Notes: generated from the letters alone by a model not told the origin. Positions 8,176-17,940 are shown, numbered from the stretch's first letter. The stretch is DNA of 64,000 nt from an uncultured Bacteroidales bacterium (GCA_900545245.1 UQYV01000003.1:1-64000), one strand, 5' to 3'. Numbers and translations are program-made.

Positions 8176-11100
8176 ATGAAAAGAATAATTCTGACTATTG
8201 TTTCCCTGATGCTGGTGTGCGTGTCATACGCGAAGCCTGTTAAAGGAAGGGTACAGTGCGACGGAAAAGGAGTGGCGGGCGTTGTTGTTTCGGACGGTTT
8301 CTCGACTGTGCTGACGGATTCGAAGGGACGTTTCCATTTTGAACAGGCTCCACAGGCACGCTTTGTATTCATTTCAACCCCTTCGGGCTATATTTCATCG
8401 CTGCGTGGCGGGGATGACTGTTACTGGCAGAGCATCGAAGACGGCAGGAAACGCTATGATTTCGCTTTGAGGAAAAACCCACGCGATGACAGCCGTCACA
8501 ATCTCGTTGTAATCGCAGACCCTCAAATCAGCGATGCGGATGAGTTCCCATCGCTCAGACACAATGCCGCCGCGCTCAAAAACTGCTACGACAAGATTTC
8601 GACTCAGGCATATACATTCGGTCTGTGCCTTGGTGACATCGTCGGTTGGAACCACTCCCTCTATCCGGAGTACAACAGTATAATGGACAGCACCGGCATC
8701 GAATGGCGCAATGTGATGGGCAATCACGATATGACCAACTACGGCCGGTCTTTCGAGGGGTCCACGCGAGATTATGAAAAAATGTACGGACCGTCATATT
8801 ATTCTTTTAACGTCGGAAAGGTTCACTACATTGTTCTCAACAACAATTTCTATGTCGGAAAGGACTGGTATTACATAGGCTATCTCACTGAGCAGCAACT
8901 CTCTTGGATGGAAAAGGATCTCTCTTATGTCGGAAAGGACAAAAAGGTGGTCGTCTCTCTGCACATCCCGACGACTTTGCGTGAGTGGGACCGGACGGGA
9001 TATAATTTCAATTTCAGTCACATCGCCGATGTGATGTGCAATCGTAAGGCTGTTTACGACATTCTTGCTCCTTACGACGCGTTGATTCTTTCCGGGCACA
9101 CGCACACGGGGAACAACGAGATCATTGCGGAGAATCTGATGGAGCACAATGTGACTTCGCTGGGAGGCGCCTGGTGGTGCGGCCCTATCTGTGTGGACGG
9201 AGGTCCTGCAGGATATAAAATCTACAACTTCGACGGGACAGATGTCAAATGGCGTTTTGCGGGCTGCGATACCGGGGAGAACTGCCAGATGAAAGTCTAT
9301 TGGGATGCGAAGTCGTTTCCGGGCGAGGTGGTTGCCAATGTCTGGGATTATGACCCTCAGTGGAAGGTCGAGTATTTCGAGGACGGGGTGAAAGTCTGCG
9401 ATATGAAGCGTTTCGAGGGCAAGGACCCTTATGCGTCTGAAGTCTACCATGATCCGTCTTCGCTCAAAAGGGGTTGGGTTTGCGCGGTTCTCACGCAAAA
9501 CCTGTTCAGGGCTCCGATGTCCGGCGACGCGAAGAGTCGCGAAGTTCGAGTGGCCGACCGTTTCGGCAATGTCTTTTCTGAGGCTTTCGAGTCCACCGGG
9601 GTGCTTGTTGTAGGAGGGGGAGCGAGTGGCGTCGCAGCTGGGATTCAGGCCGCACGCTGCGGGGCCAAGAGTCTTATTATTGAAGAGTGTCCTTGGCTCG
9701 GCGGAATGCTCACGGCGGCGGGAGTAAGCGCCATAGACGGCAACTACAATATGCGAAGTGGCATTTTCGGCGAATTCTGCGACCGTCTTGCCGCGCACTA
9801 CGGCGGATATGAAGCTCTCAAGAGCGGATGGGTCAGCAACATACTTTTCGAGCCTCACGTCGGAAACGAAATCTTCCACAAGATGGCCTCCGAAGAGAAA
9901 AACCTTGGTCTGAGGCACGGATATGCTTTCGAGGGAGCAGAGAAGACGGCCGACGGATGGACGGTCCATTTTGAAAAATACGGCTCTGAGGGTGGCGACA
10001 AACTGACGGTGAGGACAAAGGTCTTGATTGATGCGTCGGAACTTGGCGATGTTGCCGCAGCCTGTGGGGTGAAATATCGTGTGGGAATGGATTCACGAAG
10101 CGAAACCGGTGAGGACATCGCTCCTGAAAAGGCAAACGACATAGTTCAGGATATGACATACGTTGCCATACTTAAGGACTACGGAACGGATGCGGATATG
10201 ACCATCGCGCGTCCCGAGGGCTACGATGCGGACATCTTCGTCAACAGTTGCAAGGGACCTCGCAGCACGGTGGCAAGCTACGGGAGGATACTTTGGTCTC
10301 CGCAGGAAATGATTGACTACGGCCGTTTGCCTGGAGGAAAGAAATATATGCTCAACTGGCCAATTGACGGCAACGACTACTATGCCAACGTCATTGAGAT
10401 GAGCCCAGAGGAACGCAGTTTTGCCTACGAAAAGGCAAAGGACATCACAAGATGCTTCCTCTACTACATCCAGACCGAACTCGGATTCAAGAATCTTGGA
10501 ATCGCCGATGATGAGTTTCCAACCTCTGACGGATTTCCGTTCATCCCTTATCATCGTGAAGCCCGCAGGATAGAGGGTGAGGTGACATTCACCGTAGACC
10601 ACGCCGCAAAGCCTTTTGACAGTGATGAGCCGCTCTACCGCACGGGAATAGCGGTAGGGGATTATCCTATCGACCACCACCACTATCGCAATCCGGACTG
10701 GGATAATCTCCCCGAGTTGCACTTCTATCCGATTCCTTCCTTCAATGTCCCGATGGGCTCTCTCATTCCCAAAGCTGTGGACGACCTTATTGTGGCGGAG
10801 AAATCAATTTCGGTGACTAACATAATGAACGGTTCCACAAGGCTTCAGCCGGTGGTGATGCAGATTGGTCAGGCGGCCGGCGTATTGGCTGCTCTTGCCG
10901 TGGAAAAGGGCGAAAAAGTCAGGGATGTGCCGGTGAGAGAGGTGCAGGATGTTCTGCTTGCATCCGGAGCCTACATAATGCCATATCTTGACCTCAAACC
11001 CGGGGACGAAAACTTTGAGGCAATCCAGAGAATCGGGGCGACAGGCCTCATCCGGGGCGTGGGGCGCAACGTTGACTGGTCAAACCAAACCTGGTTTGCT

Positions 11101-11205
11101 CCGGATGATCCGTCTATCATTCTTAGGGCCGCACAGATTGACAGAACGGAAGACCCTTTTCACAAAGTGAAAATAGACCTTCACGGACGAGAGGTGGAAG
11201 AATAG
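8176..11205 (+). CDS. Calcineurin-like phosphoesterase fused to FAD-dependent oxidoreductase
   Basis: A 1009-residue exported two-enzyme fusion. After a signal peptide (about 1-19) comes a small beta domain (about 20-105) of the kind found before Bacteroidales phosphoesterases. The metallophosphoesterase core follows: ADPQ at 114-117, GDIVG from 153, GNHD at 182-185, a HIPT motif and a GHTHTGN motif near 309. A C-terminal phosphoesterase domain ends in RVADRFGNVFSE. From about 474 a second enzyme begins: a dinucleotide-binding loop (VVGGGASGVAAG, near 478-489) and a GGMLTAAG segment place it with the FAD_oxidored family, running to about 900 plus a tail. Both halves look intact. Fusion of these families is unusual; substrates are unknown. 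Divergent from DUF5009. Confidence 0.88.
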   Translation: MKRIILTIVSLMLVCVSYAKPVKGRVQCDGKGVAGVVVSDGFSTVLTDSKGRFHFEQAPQARFVFISTPSGYISSLRGGDDCYWQSIEDGRKRYDFALRKNPRDDSRHNLVVIADPQISDADEFPSLRHNAAALKNCYDKISTQAYTFGLCLGDIVGWNHSLYPEYNSIMDSTGIEWRNVMGNHDMTNYGRSFEGSTRDYEKMYGPSYYSFNVGKVHYIVLNNNFYVGKDWYYIGYLTEQQLSWMEKDLSYVGKDKKVVVSLHIPTTLREWDRTGYNFNFSHIADVMCNRKAVYDILAPYDALILSGHTHTGNNEIIAENLMEHNVTSLGGAWWCGPICVDGGPAGYKIYNFDGTDVKWRFAGCDTGENCQMKVYWDAKSFPGEVVANVWDYDPQWKVEYFEDGVKVCDMKRFEGKDPYASEVYHDPSSLKRGWVCAVLTQNLFRAPMSGDAKSREVRVADRFGNVFSEAFESTGVLVVGGGASGVAAGIQAARCGAKSLIIEECPWLGGMLTAAGVSAIDGNYNMRSGIFGEFCDRLAAHYGGYEALKSGWVSNILFEPHVGNEIFHKMASEEKNLGLRHGYAFEGAEKTADGWTVHFEKYGSEGGDKLTVRTKVLIDASELGDVAAACGVKYRVGMDSRSETGEDIAPEKANDIVQDMTYVAILKDYGTDADMTIARPEGYDADIFVNSCKGPRSTVASYGRILWSPQEMIDYGRLPGGKKYMLNWPIDGNDYYANVIEMSPEERSFAYEKAKDITRCFLYYIQTELGFKNLGIADDEFPTSDGFPFIPYHREARRIEGEVTFTVDHAAKPFDSDEPLYRTGIAVGDYPIDHHHYRNPDWDNLPELHFYPIPSFNVPMGSLIPKAVDDLIVAEKSISVTNIMNGSTRLQPVVMQIGQAAGVLAALAVEKGEKVRDVPVREVQDVLLASGAYIMPYLDLKPGDENFEAIQRIGATGLIRGVGRNVDWSNQTWFAPDDPSIILRAAQIDRTEDPFHKVKIDLHGREVEE

Positions 11206-11225
11206 AGTGTGTCTGAATTATACAG

Positions 11226-11270
11226 AAGTCCTGCGCAAGTCTTATGTCAGTGCTTGCGCAGGGCTTTTTT
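11226..11270 (+). terminator. Rho-independent terminator overlapping the GDSL gene 3' end
   Basis: A perfect 10-bp stem (CCTGCGCAAG at 11230-11239, CTTGCGCAGG at 11253-11262), extendable by a few pairs, is followed by TTTTTT at 11265-11270. It should end transcription of the phosphoesterase-FAD gene. The right arm and T-run also encode the last codons of the convergent GDSL gene (KKALRKH). Confidence 0.85.
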
Positions 11271-12371
11271 CATCACCGGCAGCATCACCCTGGCATAACG
11301 CTCCATTCCGAGGTCGGTGAAATGTATTCCGTCGACTGTCGCCTCTCCGTCGTTTCCGATGAGATTGTCGGCAGGGACATAATAGATGAACTTCTCTCCT
11401 TGGCGACGCAGCCTTTCAAAAAGTTCTTTCTGAGCCGCGTTCTTTCGGGTGATTTCTTCCCGGATGCGATTGTCCACAATTGAGTGGGTGAAAAGCGGAT
11501 CTTCGACAAAAATCACAGGAGTTTTAGGATGAGCTTTGCGCAGAATGTTGAAAAACTCTTCGCCCTTTTCGGCAATTGCCTTTGCGGATGCATTCGGGAC
11601 ATAGTCGAGCACATAGAGTGAGGGGGATTCAACTTCTGCCATCAGCTCGGCGATTTCCATATCCAAAAGGGCGTTTCCGCTGAATCCGAGATTTACCACT
11701 TCACGGTCAAGTTCCCTTGAGATGATGGACGTGTGTGCCATTGCCGGCCTGGAAGCGCAGCCTCCCTGAAGAATGCTGGTGCCATACATCACAATCGGAC
11801 TTCCGCTTCGAGGACTGTCGATTTGGGGGAGTTCGATGCCTGAGTTTTCGTCGATTCCGATTTCTATCCGGTCAATTCCGTCATACAGAGAAAGATAGAG
11901 CATATATTCCCTTTCCTCCCTGTCCATATTCGCAACTATTGTCACTTCATTTTCTTTCCCTTTCGGTCTTCCGCTGCCTGCGAATCTCCATTTCCCGCCA
12001 TTTAGGAAATAGAGATCAAGACCTTTTACCCCCGTGTCGGTCATATGGTTCATCCTGTTGTCGAAAGTGGAGACCCAATGCGCCTTGATAAAAGGGGAGT
12101 CGCTCCTGAATCGGAGATAGAGCCCTGCGCTTTCCTGTCCAAGATGCCAGAGCGCGCCCCTGCAAACCCCTTCAAGTCTTGCGGGAAGCCTTCTGTAGCG
12201 TCCGTTTGCGCAGTCTCCCTCAAAGGCTTTTCCGAAAAGAGGCAGTTCCGCCCCGTCATAATAGGCGGTGCCGTCTTTGATTTCCTTGGGAGACAGTTTC
12301 TGTGCAAAAGCGAAACCGGGCAGAAACATCAACACTGCGATTATGACTGCCGGAATAAAGATTTTTTTCAT
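11247..12371 (-). CDS. SGNH/GDSL hydrolase (GxDLY + Lipase_GDSL_3 type)
   Basis: Exported 374-residue esterase-like protein, probably removing acyl groups from glycans. A signal peptide ends near FAFAQ. An N-terminal beta-rich domain carries GLDLYFLNGGKWRF, the GxDLY signature. The SGNH core follows with MYGTSILQGG (nucleophile Ser), NLGFSGNALL (oxyanion Gly/Asn region), LDYVPN in block III and DGIHFTDLG supplying the Asp/His pair. The ATG at 12371 starts a clean signal sequence; an upstream in-frame ATG at 12461 would overlap the preceding ROK gene and bury the signal peptide. It is third in a minus-strand run GH97 - ROK - GDSL with gaps of 11 and 50 bases, so probably cotranscribed. The substrate is not shown. 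Confidence 0.82.
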   Translation of the reverse strand: MKKIFIPAVIIAVLMFLPGFAFAQKLSPKEIKDGTAYYDGAELPLFGKAFEGDCANGRYRRLPARLEGVCRGALWHLGQESAGLYLRFRSDSPFIKAHWVSTFDNRMNHMTDTGVKGLDLYFLNGGKWRFAGSGRPKGKENEVTIVANMDREEREYMLYLSLYDGIDRIEIGIDENSGIELPQIDSPRSGSPIVMYGTSILQGGCASRPAMAHTSIISRELDREVVNLGFSGNALLDMEIAELMAEVESPSLYVLDYVPNASAKAIAEKGEEFFNILRKAHPKTPVIFVEDPLFTHSIVDNRIREEITRKNAAQKELFERLRRQGEKFIYYVPADNLIGNDGEATVDGIHFTDLGMERYARVMLPVMKKALRKH

Positions 12372-12421
12372 ACTGAGGGGCGTGATCGTTATGACTAAGA
12401 AACATGAAAAAAATAAACTGT

Positions 12422-13621
12422 TTAAAGTAGTCCGAGCAGACGGCTGCGTGAGAGCATACAAGCTCCGACAGGACCGCCTTTCTTCCCGAGTTTTGAGAAC
12501 TTGATGCTTGTGTCCTTGCTCACGATAATGAGTGAGTGACGGTTGATAGCGCTCTTAATCGGCAACATAAGGTAGTCTTTCGCGATGGCGAGTCTTCCTC
12601 CAATCACCACAAGCTCCGGATTGAAGATATTAATCAGACCGGCAATTGCCTGACCCAGCACAGAACCGATTTCCTCGACACATTCGATAGCGAGCACATC
12701 CTCTTCCATAAGAGCTTCCACAATGTCGTCTATGCCTATATCCTCGGGATTCTCAAATTTTGAGGATATGGATGAAGCCTTTCCTTCCTTGATTTTTTCG
12801 ACGAAAATCCTGTGGAGAGCCGAGCCGGATGCTCCCGTTTCGAGACATCCGATTTTTCCGCACTGACAGATTTTGCCGTTGTCTAGCATAGGGAAGTGTC
12901 CGATTTCACCGGAGAATCCGGATTTGCCGTAGGAAAGTTTGCCGTCGAGCACCATTCCCATTCCAAGACCCCAACTGAGGTTGATGAAGAGCATATTCTT
13001 CTCGTTGTTCGCCTCTCCGCAGATATACTCGCCATAAGCCATCGCCCTGGAGTCATTCTCGATGAATACCGGCGCACCGAGCTCTTTTTCAAGCACTTGA
13101 GAAAGCGGTTTGTCCTCACCGATGAAATAGGAAAAACTGTAACCTGTCTCGTGGTTGACACGTCCGGTGAGGTTGATGCCATAGGCAAGAACCTTTTCCT
13201 GTTCAATTCCAAGCGATGCGGTGTTTTTCTTTATGAGTTCCGTCAGGTGGCGGAGCGAGTCCTCGGTCCCTTCCAGCACAAGAGGAATATCTTCTTTATA
13301 ATCAACAAGTTTGCCCTTGAAGTTTGTCACTGCGATGCTGACGTGGTGTCTGCGGACGTCCGCTCCCACGAAATAGCCGGCAGCCTGATTGAGCCCATAG
13401 ATGCTCGGGCGCCTTCCTCCCGAAGTTCCTGTCTTTCCGAGGTCCTCGAGAAATCCGTCTTCAATCAGTTCTCCAATGAGTCTTGTGACTGTAGGGATGC
13501 TGGCGTTGAGTTCCTTGCTGAATTCCGCTATGCTGAAATCTCCGTCATTAATACAAAGCCCGAGAATCTTCTGCTTCATAATGGCACCCTTGCCCTCTAT
13601 GTTGTTGAGAAAAGTCGTCAT
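12422..13621 (-). CDS. ROK family transcriptional repressor
   Basis: Cytoplasmic 399-residue ROK protein with a DNA-binding domain. An N-terminal winged helix (IAEFSKELNASIPTVTRLI, about residues 30-48) precedes a sugar-kinase-like fold. This shows an ATP-binding-like region (GADVRRHHVSIAV), ENDSRAMAYGEY, GxGMGMVLDGKL, and the zinc site GHFPMLDNGKICQCGKIGC with ExGASG after it. The HTH indicates a NagC/Mlc-type regulator responding to a sugar or sugar phosphate rather than a plain kinase. Between a GH97 gene and an esterase gene, and near GH89, it is a candidate regulator of the GlcNAc/alpha-hexoside genes here (inference). The ATG at 13621 is preferred; an in-frame ATG at 13657 would overlap the GH97 gene. 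Confidence 0.88.
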   Translation of the reverse strand: MTTFLNNIEGKGAIMKQKILGLCINDGDFSIAEFSKELNASIPTVTRLIGELIEDGFLEDLGKTGTSGGRRPSIYGLNQAAGYFVGADVRRHHVSIAVTNFKGKLVDYKEDIPLVLEGTEDSLRHLTELIKKNTASLGIEQEKVLAYGINLTGRVNHETGYSFSYFIGEDKPLSQVLEKELGAPVFIENDSRAMAYGEYICGEANNEKNMLFINLSWGLGMGMVLDGKLSYGKSGFSGEIGHFPMLDNGKICQCGKIGCLETGASGSALHRIFVEKIKEGKASSISSKFENPEDIGIDDIVEALMEEDVLAIECVEEIGSVLGQAIAGLINIFNPELVVIGGRLAIAKDYLMLPIKSAINRHSLIIVSKDTSIKFSKLGKKGGPVGACMLSRSRLLGLL

Positions 13622-13632
13622 ATCTTTTATGT

Positions 13633-15615
13633 TTAAAATTTGAATCTGATTGCGCATCCGCCGCTTGTAGCGAGTCTCAATTTGAGAGTTTCTGTTGATG
13701 TAACCGTTTTTTCGGAATATTCGAACGATGTGGGATTGTCCTTCCAGTCAGCGTCCTTTCCGTCGGCATAAATCATTGCGGTATATTCCTTTCCGGGAGT
13801 GAGGAAATCCAACCGTACATCCAATTCTCTCGCATTTTCGTCACTAACGGCTCCTAAATACCAGTCTTCGGAATTACGGTCCTTACGCACGGTGACGATG
13901 TAGTCTCCGATTATTGCCATCGGGGTGTGGCTTTCCTCCCAATCCACCGGGACATCCTTTATGAAATCAAAAGCCTTGTGACCGCGGTAGGCTTCTGGCG
14001 TGTCGGATGCCATCTGGAGCGGACTGTAGATTGTGACATATTGCGCAAGCTGTTTTGCGAGCGTTGTCTGCACGCGACAGAAAGGGTGGTTCGGATTTGA
14101 GAAATCGAATGTGCCGAAGGTGTAATCGGAAGGACCTGCGAGGGAACGGATGAATGGAATCACTGTCGAATGCTCCGGTTTGTTTCCTCCGTCAGCTTCC
14201 CAGGCGTCGTGCTCCTGTCCACGTATTGCCTCGTGTGTCATTAAGTTGGGCCAAGTTCTGCCAACTCCCGTTGGAATTACCGGCTCGTGTTCATCGATGC
14301 AGATTTGATATTCGGCGGCTTTTTCGACGATTGCGTGAAGTCTGTTCACTCCATATTGTCCGTCGTGCTCTTCTTTTCCGTCCATCAGTAGGTTGACGTT
14401 TCCTGTCTTTACGTAATGCATTCCATATCTGCTATAGAGGGAGTATGCACTGTCTATTTGCGAGAAATAGTGTTCGGTGTTGGCGGCGGTCTCGTTGTGG
14501 ATAATCATCTGGACTCCTTTGGAGGCGGCGTAGCGCATAATGCTATCGAAATCATAGTCCGGATAGGCCTTTGTGAAGTCGAAACCTGTGCTGTTTTTCA
14601 TCCAATTGCCATCCCATCCGAGATTCCAGCCTTCCACGAGCACAGCTCCGATTCCATTTTCTGCGGCAAAGTCAATGTATTCTTTTGTGAGTTTCGTATT
14701 CGCTCCGTGTCGCGGGCCGTAGTACCAAGTGTATAGGTCTTTGTGGAGTACCCACCATATTCCGATATATTTTGATGGGCGAATCCAACTCGTATCTTCG
14801 ATTTTACAGGCTTCGTTGAGATTGAGCATAAGCCTGGACTCCTGAAGTCCTCCGGGAGTGTCGGCAATAATCATTGTCCTCCATGGTGTGTGTGACGGAG
14901 TTTTGGCGTAGACTTTTACTCCATTTTTCCACGCAGTCAGTTCGGCTTTGAGGCATTTGTTGCCCTTGGGAACGAGATTCATCTTCGCATAGTCAAGAAG
15001 TGCCGCCTCGTGTATGGCGTAGTATTTTCCATCGGATCCTTCAATCGTAAGGGGCGTGTAGGCGGTGTCAATTTGCGAAAAAAACGTCTTGTTGCCGTAG
15101 CCTTCATAGTAGGGGTCTTTGCGGCTAATCCACCAGGCCTGATGCTCTTTTGCGAAGGCGAACTCTGTCAGTTCGTCCATAATCACGAGAGTTTCTTCCT
15201 CTTCTTTTAGGGGGAACTCGTATCTGAATCCGAATCCGTCGTTAAAGACTCTGACTCTCAGGTTCAAGAGTCTTTTGCCGTTGTCGAGGCAGTAGCAGAT
15301 TTCGTTGTGATGGTCGCGTACAAGTCTCGTTTCTCCCCAAGGCTGCTCCCAGGTTGTGTCGGCGCTCGCACGTTTGATTTTCTTGATTTTGAAGCCTTCG
15401 GCGAGATTTTCTCCGTCGGAGAGAATGAATCCCAGCTGCGATTTTTCAATTATTTCTTCGCCTGAGCGTTTGACGCTGTAGCGCGGGACTCCATTTTTGT
15501 CAAGTTCAAGTCTGAAAGATATGCTCTTGTCCGGAGATTCTACTGTCGTGTTATTGCAGGCTGCGAATGAGAGCAGGCATAGTGTCGCCAAAGTGACCGT
15601 AAGCTTGAATTTCAT
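13633..15615 (-). CDS. GH97 glycoside hydrolase lipoprotein (inverting, SusB-like type)
   Basis: A 660-residue lipoprotein (lipobox SFAAC, Cys20) of family GH97. The order is the N-terminal beta-sandwich, a (beta/alpha)8 barrel starting near IRPSKYIGIWW, and a C-terminal beta domain. Around residues 438-465 it has DEHEPVIPTG and RTWPNLMTHEAIRGQEH, the pattern of SusB-like inverting alpha-glucosidases that use glutamates as base. The position that is Asp nucleophile in retaining members reads HYVKTGNVN here. It therefore likely hydrolyses an alpha-glucoside or related alpha-hexoside in the periplasm or at the surface. The ATG at 15615 begins the signal peptide. First gene of the GH97 - ROK - GDSL operon, divergent from GH89. 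Confidence 0.92.
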   Translation of the reverse strand: MKFKLTVTLATLCLLSFAACNNTTVESPDKSISFRLELDKNGVPRYSVKRSGEEIIEKSQLGFILSDGENLAEGFKIKKIKRASADTTWEQPWGETRLVRDHHNEICYCLDNGKRLLNLRVRVFNDGFGFRYEFPLKEEEETLVIMDELTEFAFAKEHQAWWISRKDPYYEGYGNKTFFSQIDTAYTPLTIEGSDGKYYAIHEAALLDYAKMNLVPKGNKCLKAELTAWKNGVKVYAKTPSHTPWRTMIIADTPGGLQESRLMLNLNEACKIEDTSWIRPSKYIGIWWVLHKDLYTWYYGPRHGANTKLTKEYIDFAAENGIGAVLVEGWNLGWDGNWMKNSTGFDFTKAYPDYDFDSIMRYAASKGVQMIIHNETAANTEHYFSQIDSAYSLYSRYGMHYVKTGNVNLLMDGKEEHDGQYGVNRLHAIVEKAAEYQICIDEHEPVIPTGVGRTWPNLMTHEAIRGQEHDAWEADGGNKPEHSTVIPFIRSLAGPSDYTFGTFDFSNPNHPFCRVQTTLAKQLAQYVTIYSPLQMASDTPEAYRGHKAFDFIKDVPVDWEESHTPMAIIGDYIVTVRKDRNSEDWYLGAVSDENARELDVRLDFLTPGKEYTAMIYADGKDADWKDNPTSFEYSEKTVTSTETLKLRLATSGGCAIRFKF

Positions 15616-15648
15616 AGTTATGTATAAAATCTGAAATGCATTAGAGCA

Positions 15649-15656
15649 CAAAGATA
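15649..15656 (-). promoter_or_regulatory. Putative -7 box for the GH97-ROK-GDSL operon
   Basis: On the minus strand this reads TATCTTTG, a full match to the Bacteroidales -7 consensus TAnnTTTG, 34 bases upstream of the GH97 ATG. No clear -33 TTTG is seen at the expected spacing. Confidence 0.45.
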
Positions 15657-15753
15657 ATAAATGTTATCCTCTAATCGGGAACGGATGACTAAAATTTTTT
15701 ATTATTTTCGCAGTTGAATCTTAAAATCTATCTTAATGTAACAACATTTAATT

Positions 15754-17940
15754 ATGCTGTCAAACAAAAAAAACACTGTAGGGGGGCTTCTACTTGCCCT
15801 TTTCATCTTTTTTTCTTCTTGTGCCCCGAAGGGGGACGATGAAGCCGTTCGTGCGTTGGCAAAGCGTCTGATTCCGAAATATGAGAAGAATTTTGTTTTC
15901 AATGCCGTTGAGGATAGTCTGCAATACTATGAACTTGAGTCCGTGGGGGACAAAATTGTGATTCGTGGGGATTGCAGCAATTCGATCTCTGTCGGACTGA
16001 ACCGCTATCTGAACGACTGGTGTCTTACGACAGTTTCGTGGAATGCGGACGATCCGATTGAAATGCCGGAGCTTCTTCCGAGGGTTGAGGAGCCTGTCAG
16101 GGTGGAGTCTCTCACGGATAATCGTTTCTTCTTGAATTACTGCACTTTCGGCTACACAATGCCTTGGTGGGGATGGAGAGAATGGGAGCGTTTTATCGAC
16201 TGGATGGCTCTCAACGGAATCACTATGCCACTTGCGATTACGGGGCAGGAGGCTGTTTGGCAGAAGGTTTGGCGCTCTCACGGAATGAGTGATGAACAGA
16301 TTCGTGCCTATTTCACAGGGCCGGCTCATCTTCCTTGGCACCGTATGTCCAATATCGATCGTTGGGAGGGACCGCTTCCTCAAGAATGGATTGATTCACA
16401 GGCTGAGCTTCAGAAGAAGATTCTTGGGCGTGAGCGTTCTTTGGGTATGACCCCGGTGCTTCCGGCTTTTGCCGGTCACGTACCTGCCGCTCTTGCGGAA
16501 CTGCATCCTGAGGCGGAGTTTTCGAGGGTGAGTTATTGGGGCGGATTCGCTGACGAATATCGTTGCACTTTCCTTTCTCCGATGAGTCCGCTTTTTGCCG
16601 AGATTCAGAAGGAATTTATTGAAACTCAGACTGAAATGTTTGGTAGTGACCACATCTATGGCGTGGACCCGTTCAATGAAATCGACTCTCCGAGCTGGGA
16701 TCCGCAGACTCTTGCGGAAATGTCCCGCTGCATTTTCTCGTCAATGACAGCTGCCGACCCGGATGCGCTCTGGCTTCAGATGGGATGGCTATTCTATGCT
16801 GACCCGGGCCACTGGACTGATGAAAATATCCGTGCCTATCTCACCGCAGTTCCTCAGGGACGTATGATTCTTTTGGACTACTACTGCGAATTTATCCAGA
16901 TTTGGAAACAGACCGAGGGTTTTTACGGCCAGCCGTACATTTGGTGTTATTTGGGCAATTTTGGCGGAAACACTATGCTTGCCGGCAATTTCAGTACTAT
17001 AAGTGACAGAATAAGCGAAACTTTCTCCAACGGACAGGACAATGTCTACGGAATCGGTTCCACTCTTGAGGGTTTTGGCGTGAACCGGTTTATGTATGAA
17101 TATGTTCTGGGCAGGGCATGGAATACAGGGCTCTCTGACGCAGAATGGATTGACCGTCTTGCTGACAGACAATGCGGTCGTGCTGACGCTGATGCCCGTT
17201 TGGCGTGGAAGAGTCTGATTGAGAAGGTTTATAAGGATTATTCCATCACCGGTCAAGCCACTCTTACCAATGCACATCCTTGTCTTGAGGGTAATTGGAT
17301 GTGGACGACGCGCCCTGGCAGAAGCTGGTCAGTGGCTGACATTATGGACATTTGGGAGAAATTCTCCCGCGCCGATTCTGAAAGGGATACATATCTCTTT
17401 GATCTTGTGAATGTCGCCCGTCAGGCTTTGGGCGACCTCTTTCTTGATATGAGAAATGAGTTCACAAAGGCTTACTATTCCGGAGACCTTCCGCTTGCTC
17501 ATAAGAAGGCGTCTGAGCTTTTGGAACTTCTTGACGATATGGACCGTCTGCTTGCCTGCCACCGCGAATTCCGTCTGTCTTCTTGGCTGGAGCCTGCCTG
17601 CAAATTGGGTGGAAACAACAAGGCTCTTGCCGACTACTACGAACGCAATGCGAAGGTTTTGATTAGTGTATGGGGAGACAGTTCTCATCTCACCGACTAC
17701 GCAAGCCGTTCCCTTTCGGGCTTCGTTTCATCCTACTATCGCGCCCGTTGGGAAATGTTCTTCACTGAGGTGCTTTCTTGTATGAAATCGGGCAAAGTCT
17801 TTAATCAAAAGACCTTTGATGCCGAAATCTACGAATTTGAGCGGCGTTGGCCGGACTCTGTTCTTCCTGCAGAACGAACTCCGGAAGATGCCCGGATGGT
17901 CTGCGATGAACTTCTTGAGAAATATAAAAATAGGGTATAA
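15754..17940 (+). CDS. GH89 alpha-N-acetylglucosaminidase lipoprotein
   Basis: A 728-residue lipoprotein (FFSSC, Cys23) of family GH89 (NAGLU-like), which removes terminal alpha-linked GlcNAc as found on gastric mucin O-glycans or heparan-type chains. Family motifs are clear: NYCTFGYTMPWWGWREWERFIDWMALNGI, read here in parts, and GWLF. The catalytic pair is present: acid/base E309 in DPFNE and nucleophile E439 in LEGFG. They are 130 residues apart, the same spacing as E316/E446 of human NAGLU. A C-terminal all-helical domain completes the protein. The signal peptide contains a run of six Gs at the DNA level. A strong terminator follows directly. Divergent from the GH97 operon, so the two may share control. 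Confidence 0.95.
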   Translation: MLSNKKNTVGGLLLALFIFFSSCAPKGDDEAVRALAKRLIPKYEKNFVFNAVEDSLQYYELESVGDKIVIRGDCSNSISVGLNRYLNDWCLTTVSWNADDPIEMPELLPRVEEPVRVESLTDNRFFLNYCTFGYTMPWWGWREWERFIDWMALNGITMPLAITGQEAVWQKVWRSHGMSDEQIRAYFTGPAHLPWHRMSNIDRWEGPLPQEWIDSQAELQKKILGRERSLGMTPVLPAFAGHVPAALAELHPEAEFSRVSYWGGFADEYRCTFLSPMSPLFAEIQKEFIETQTEMFGSDHIYGVDPFNEIDSPSWDPQTLAEMSRCIFSSMTAADPDALWLQMGWLFYADPGHWTDENIRAYLTAVPQGRMILLDYYCEFIQIWKQTEGFYGQPYIWCYLGNFGGNTMLAGNFSTISDRISETFSNGQDNVYGIGSTLEGFGVNRFMYEYVLGRAWNTGLSDAEWIDRLADRQCGRADADARLAWKSLIEKVYKDYSITGQATLTNAHPCLEGNWMWTTRPGRSWSVADIMDIWEKFSRADSERDTYLFDLVNVARQALGDLFLDMRNEFTKAYYSGDLPLAHKKASELLELLDDMDRLLACHREFRLSSWLEPACKLGGNNKALADYYERNAKVLISVWGDSSHLTDYASRSLSGFVSSYYRARWEMFFTEVLSCMKSGKVFNQKTFDAEIYEFERRWPDSVLPAERTPEDARMVCDELLEKYKNRV

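Noticed and set aside
8794..9969. A 391-codon open frame on the minus strand opposite the phosphoesterase-FAD gene
   Set aside because: No domain or signal; the plus-strand product has complete motifs of two enzyme families.
15781..15786. Six-G run in the GH89 signal-peptide region as a phase-variation tract
   Set aside because: Six bases is short for frequent slippage and common by chance.
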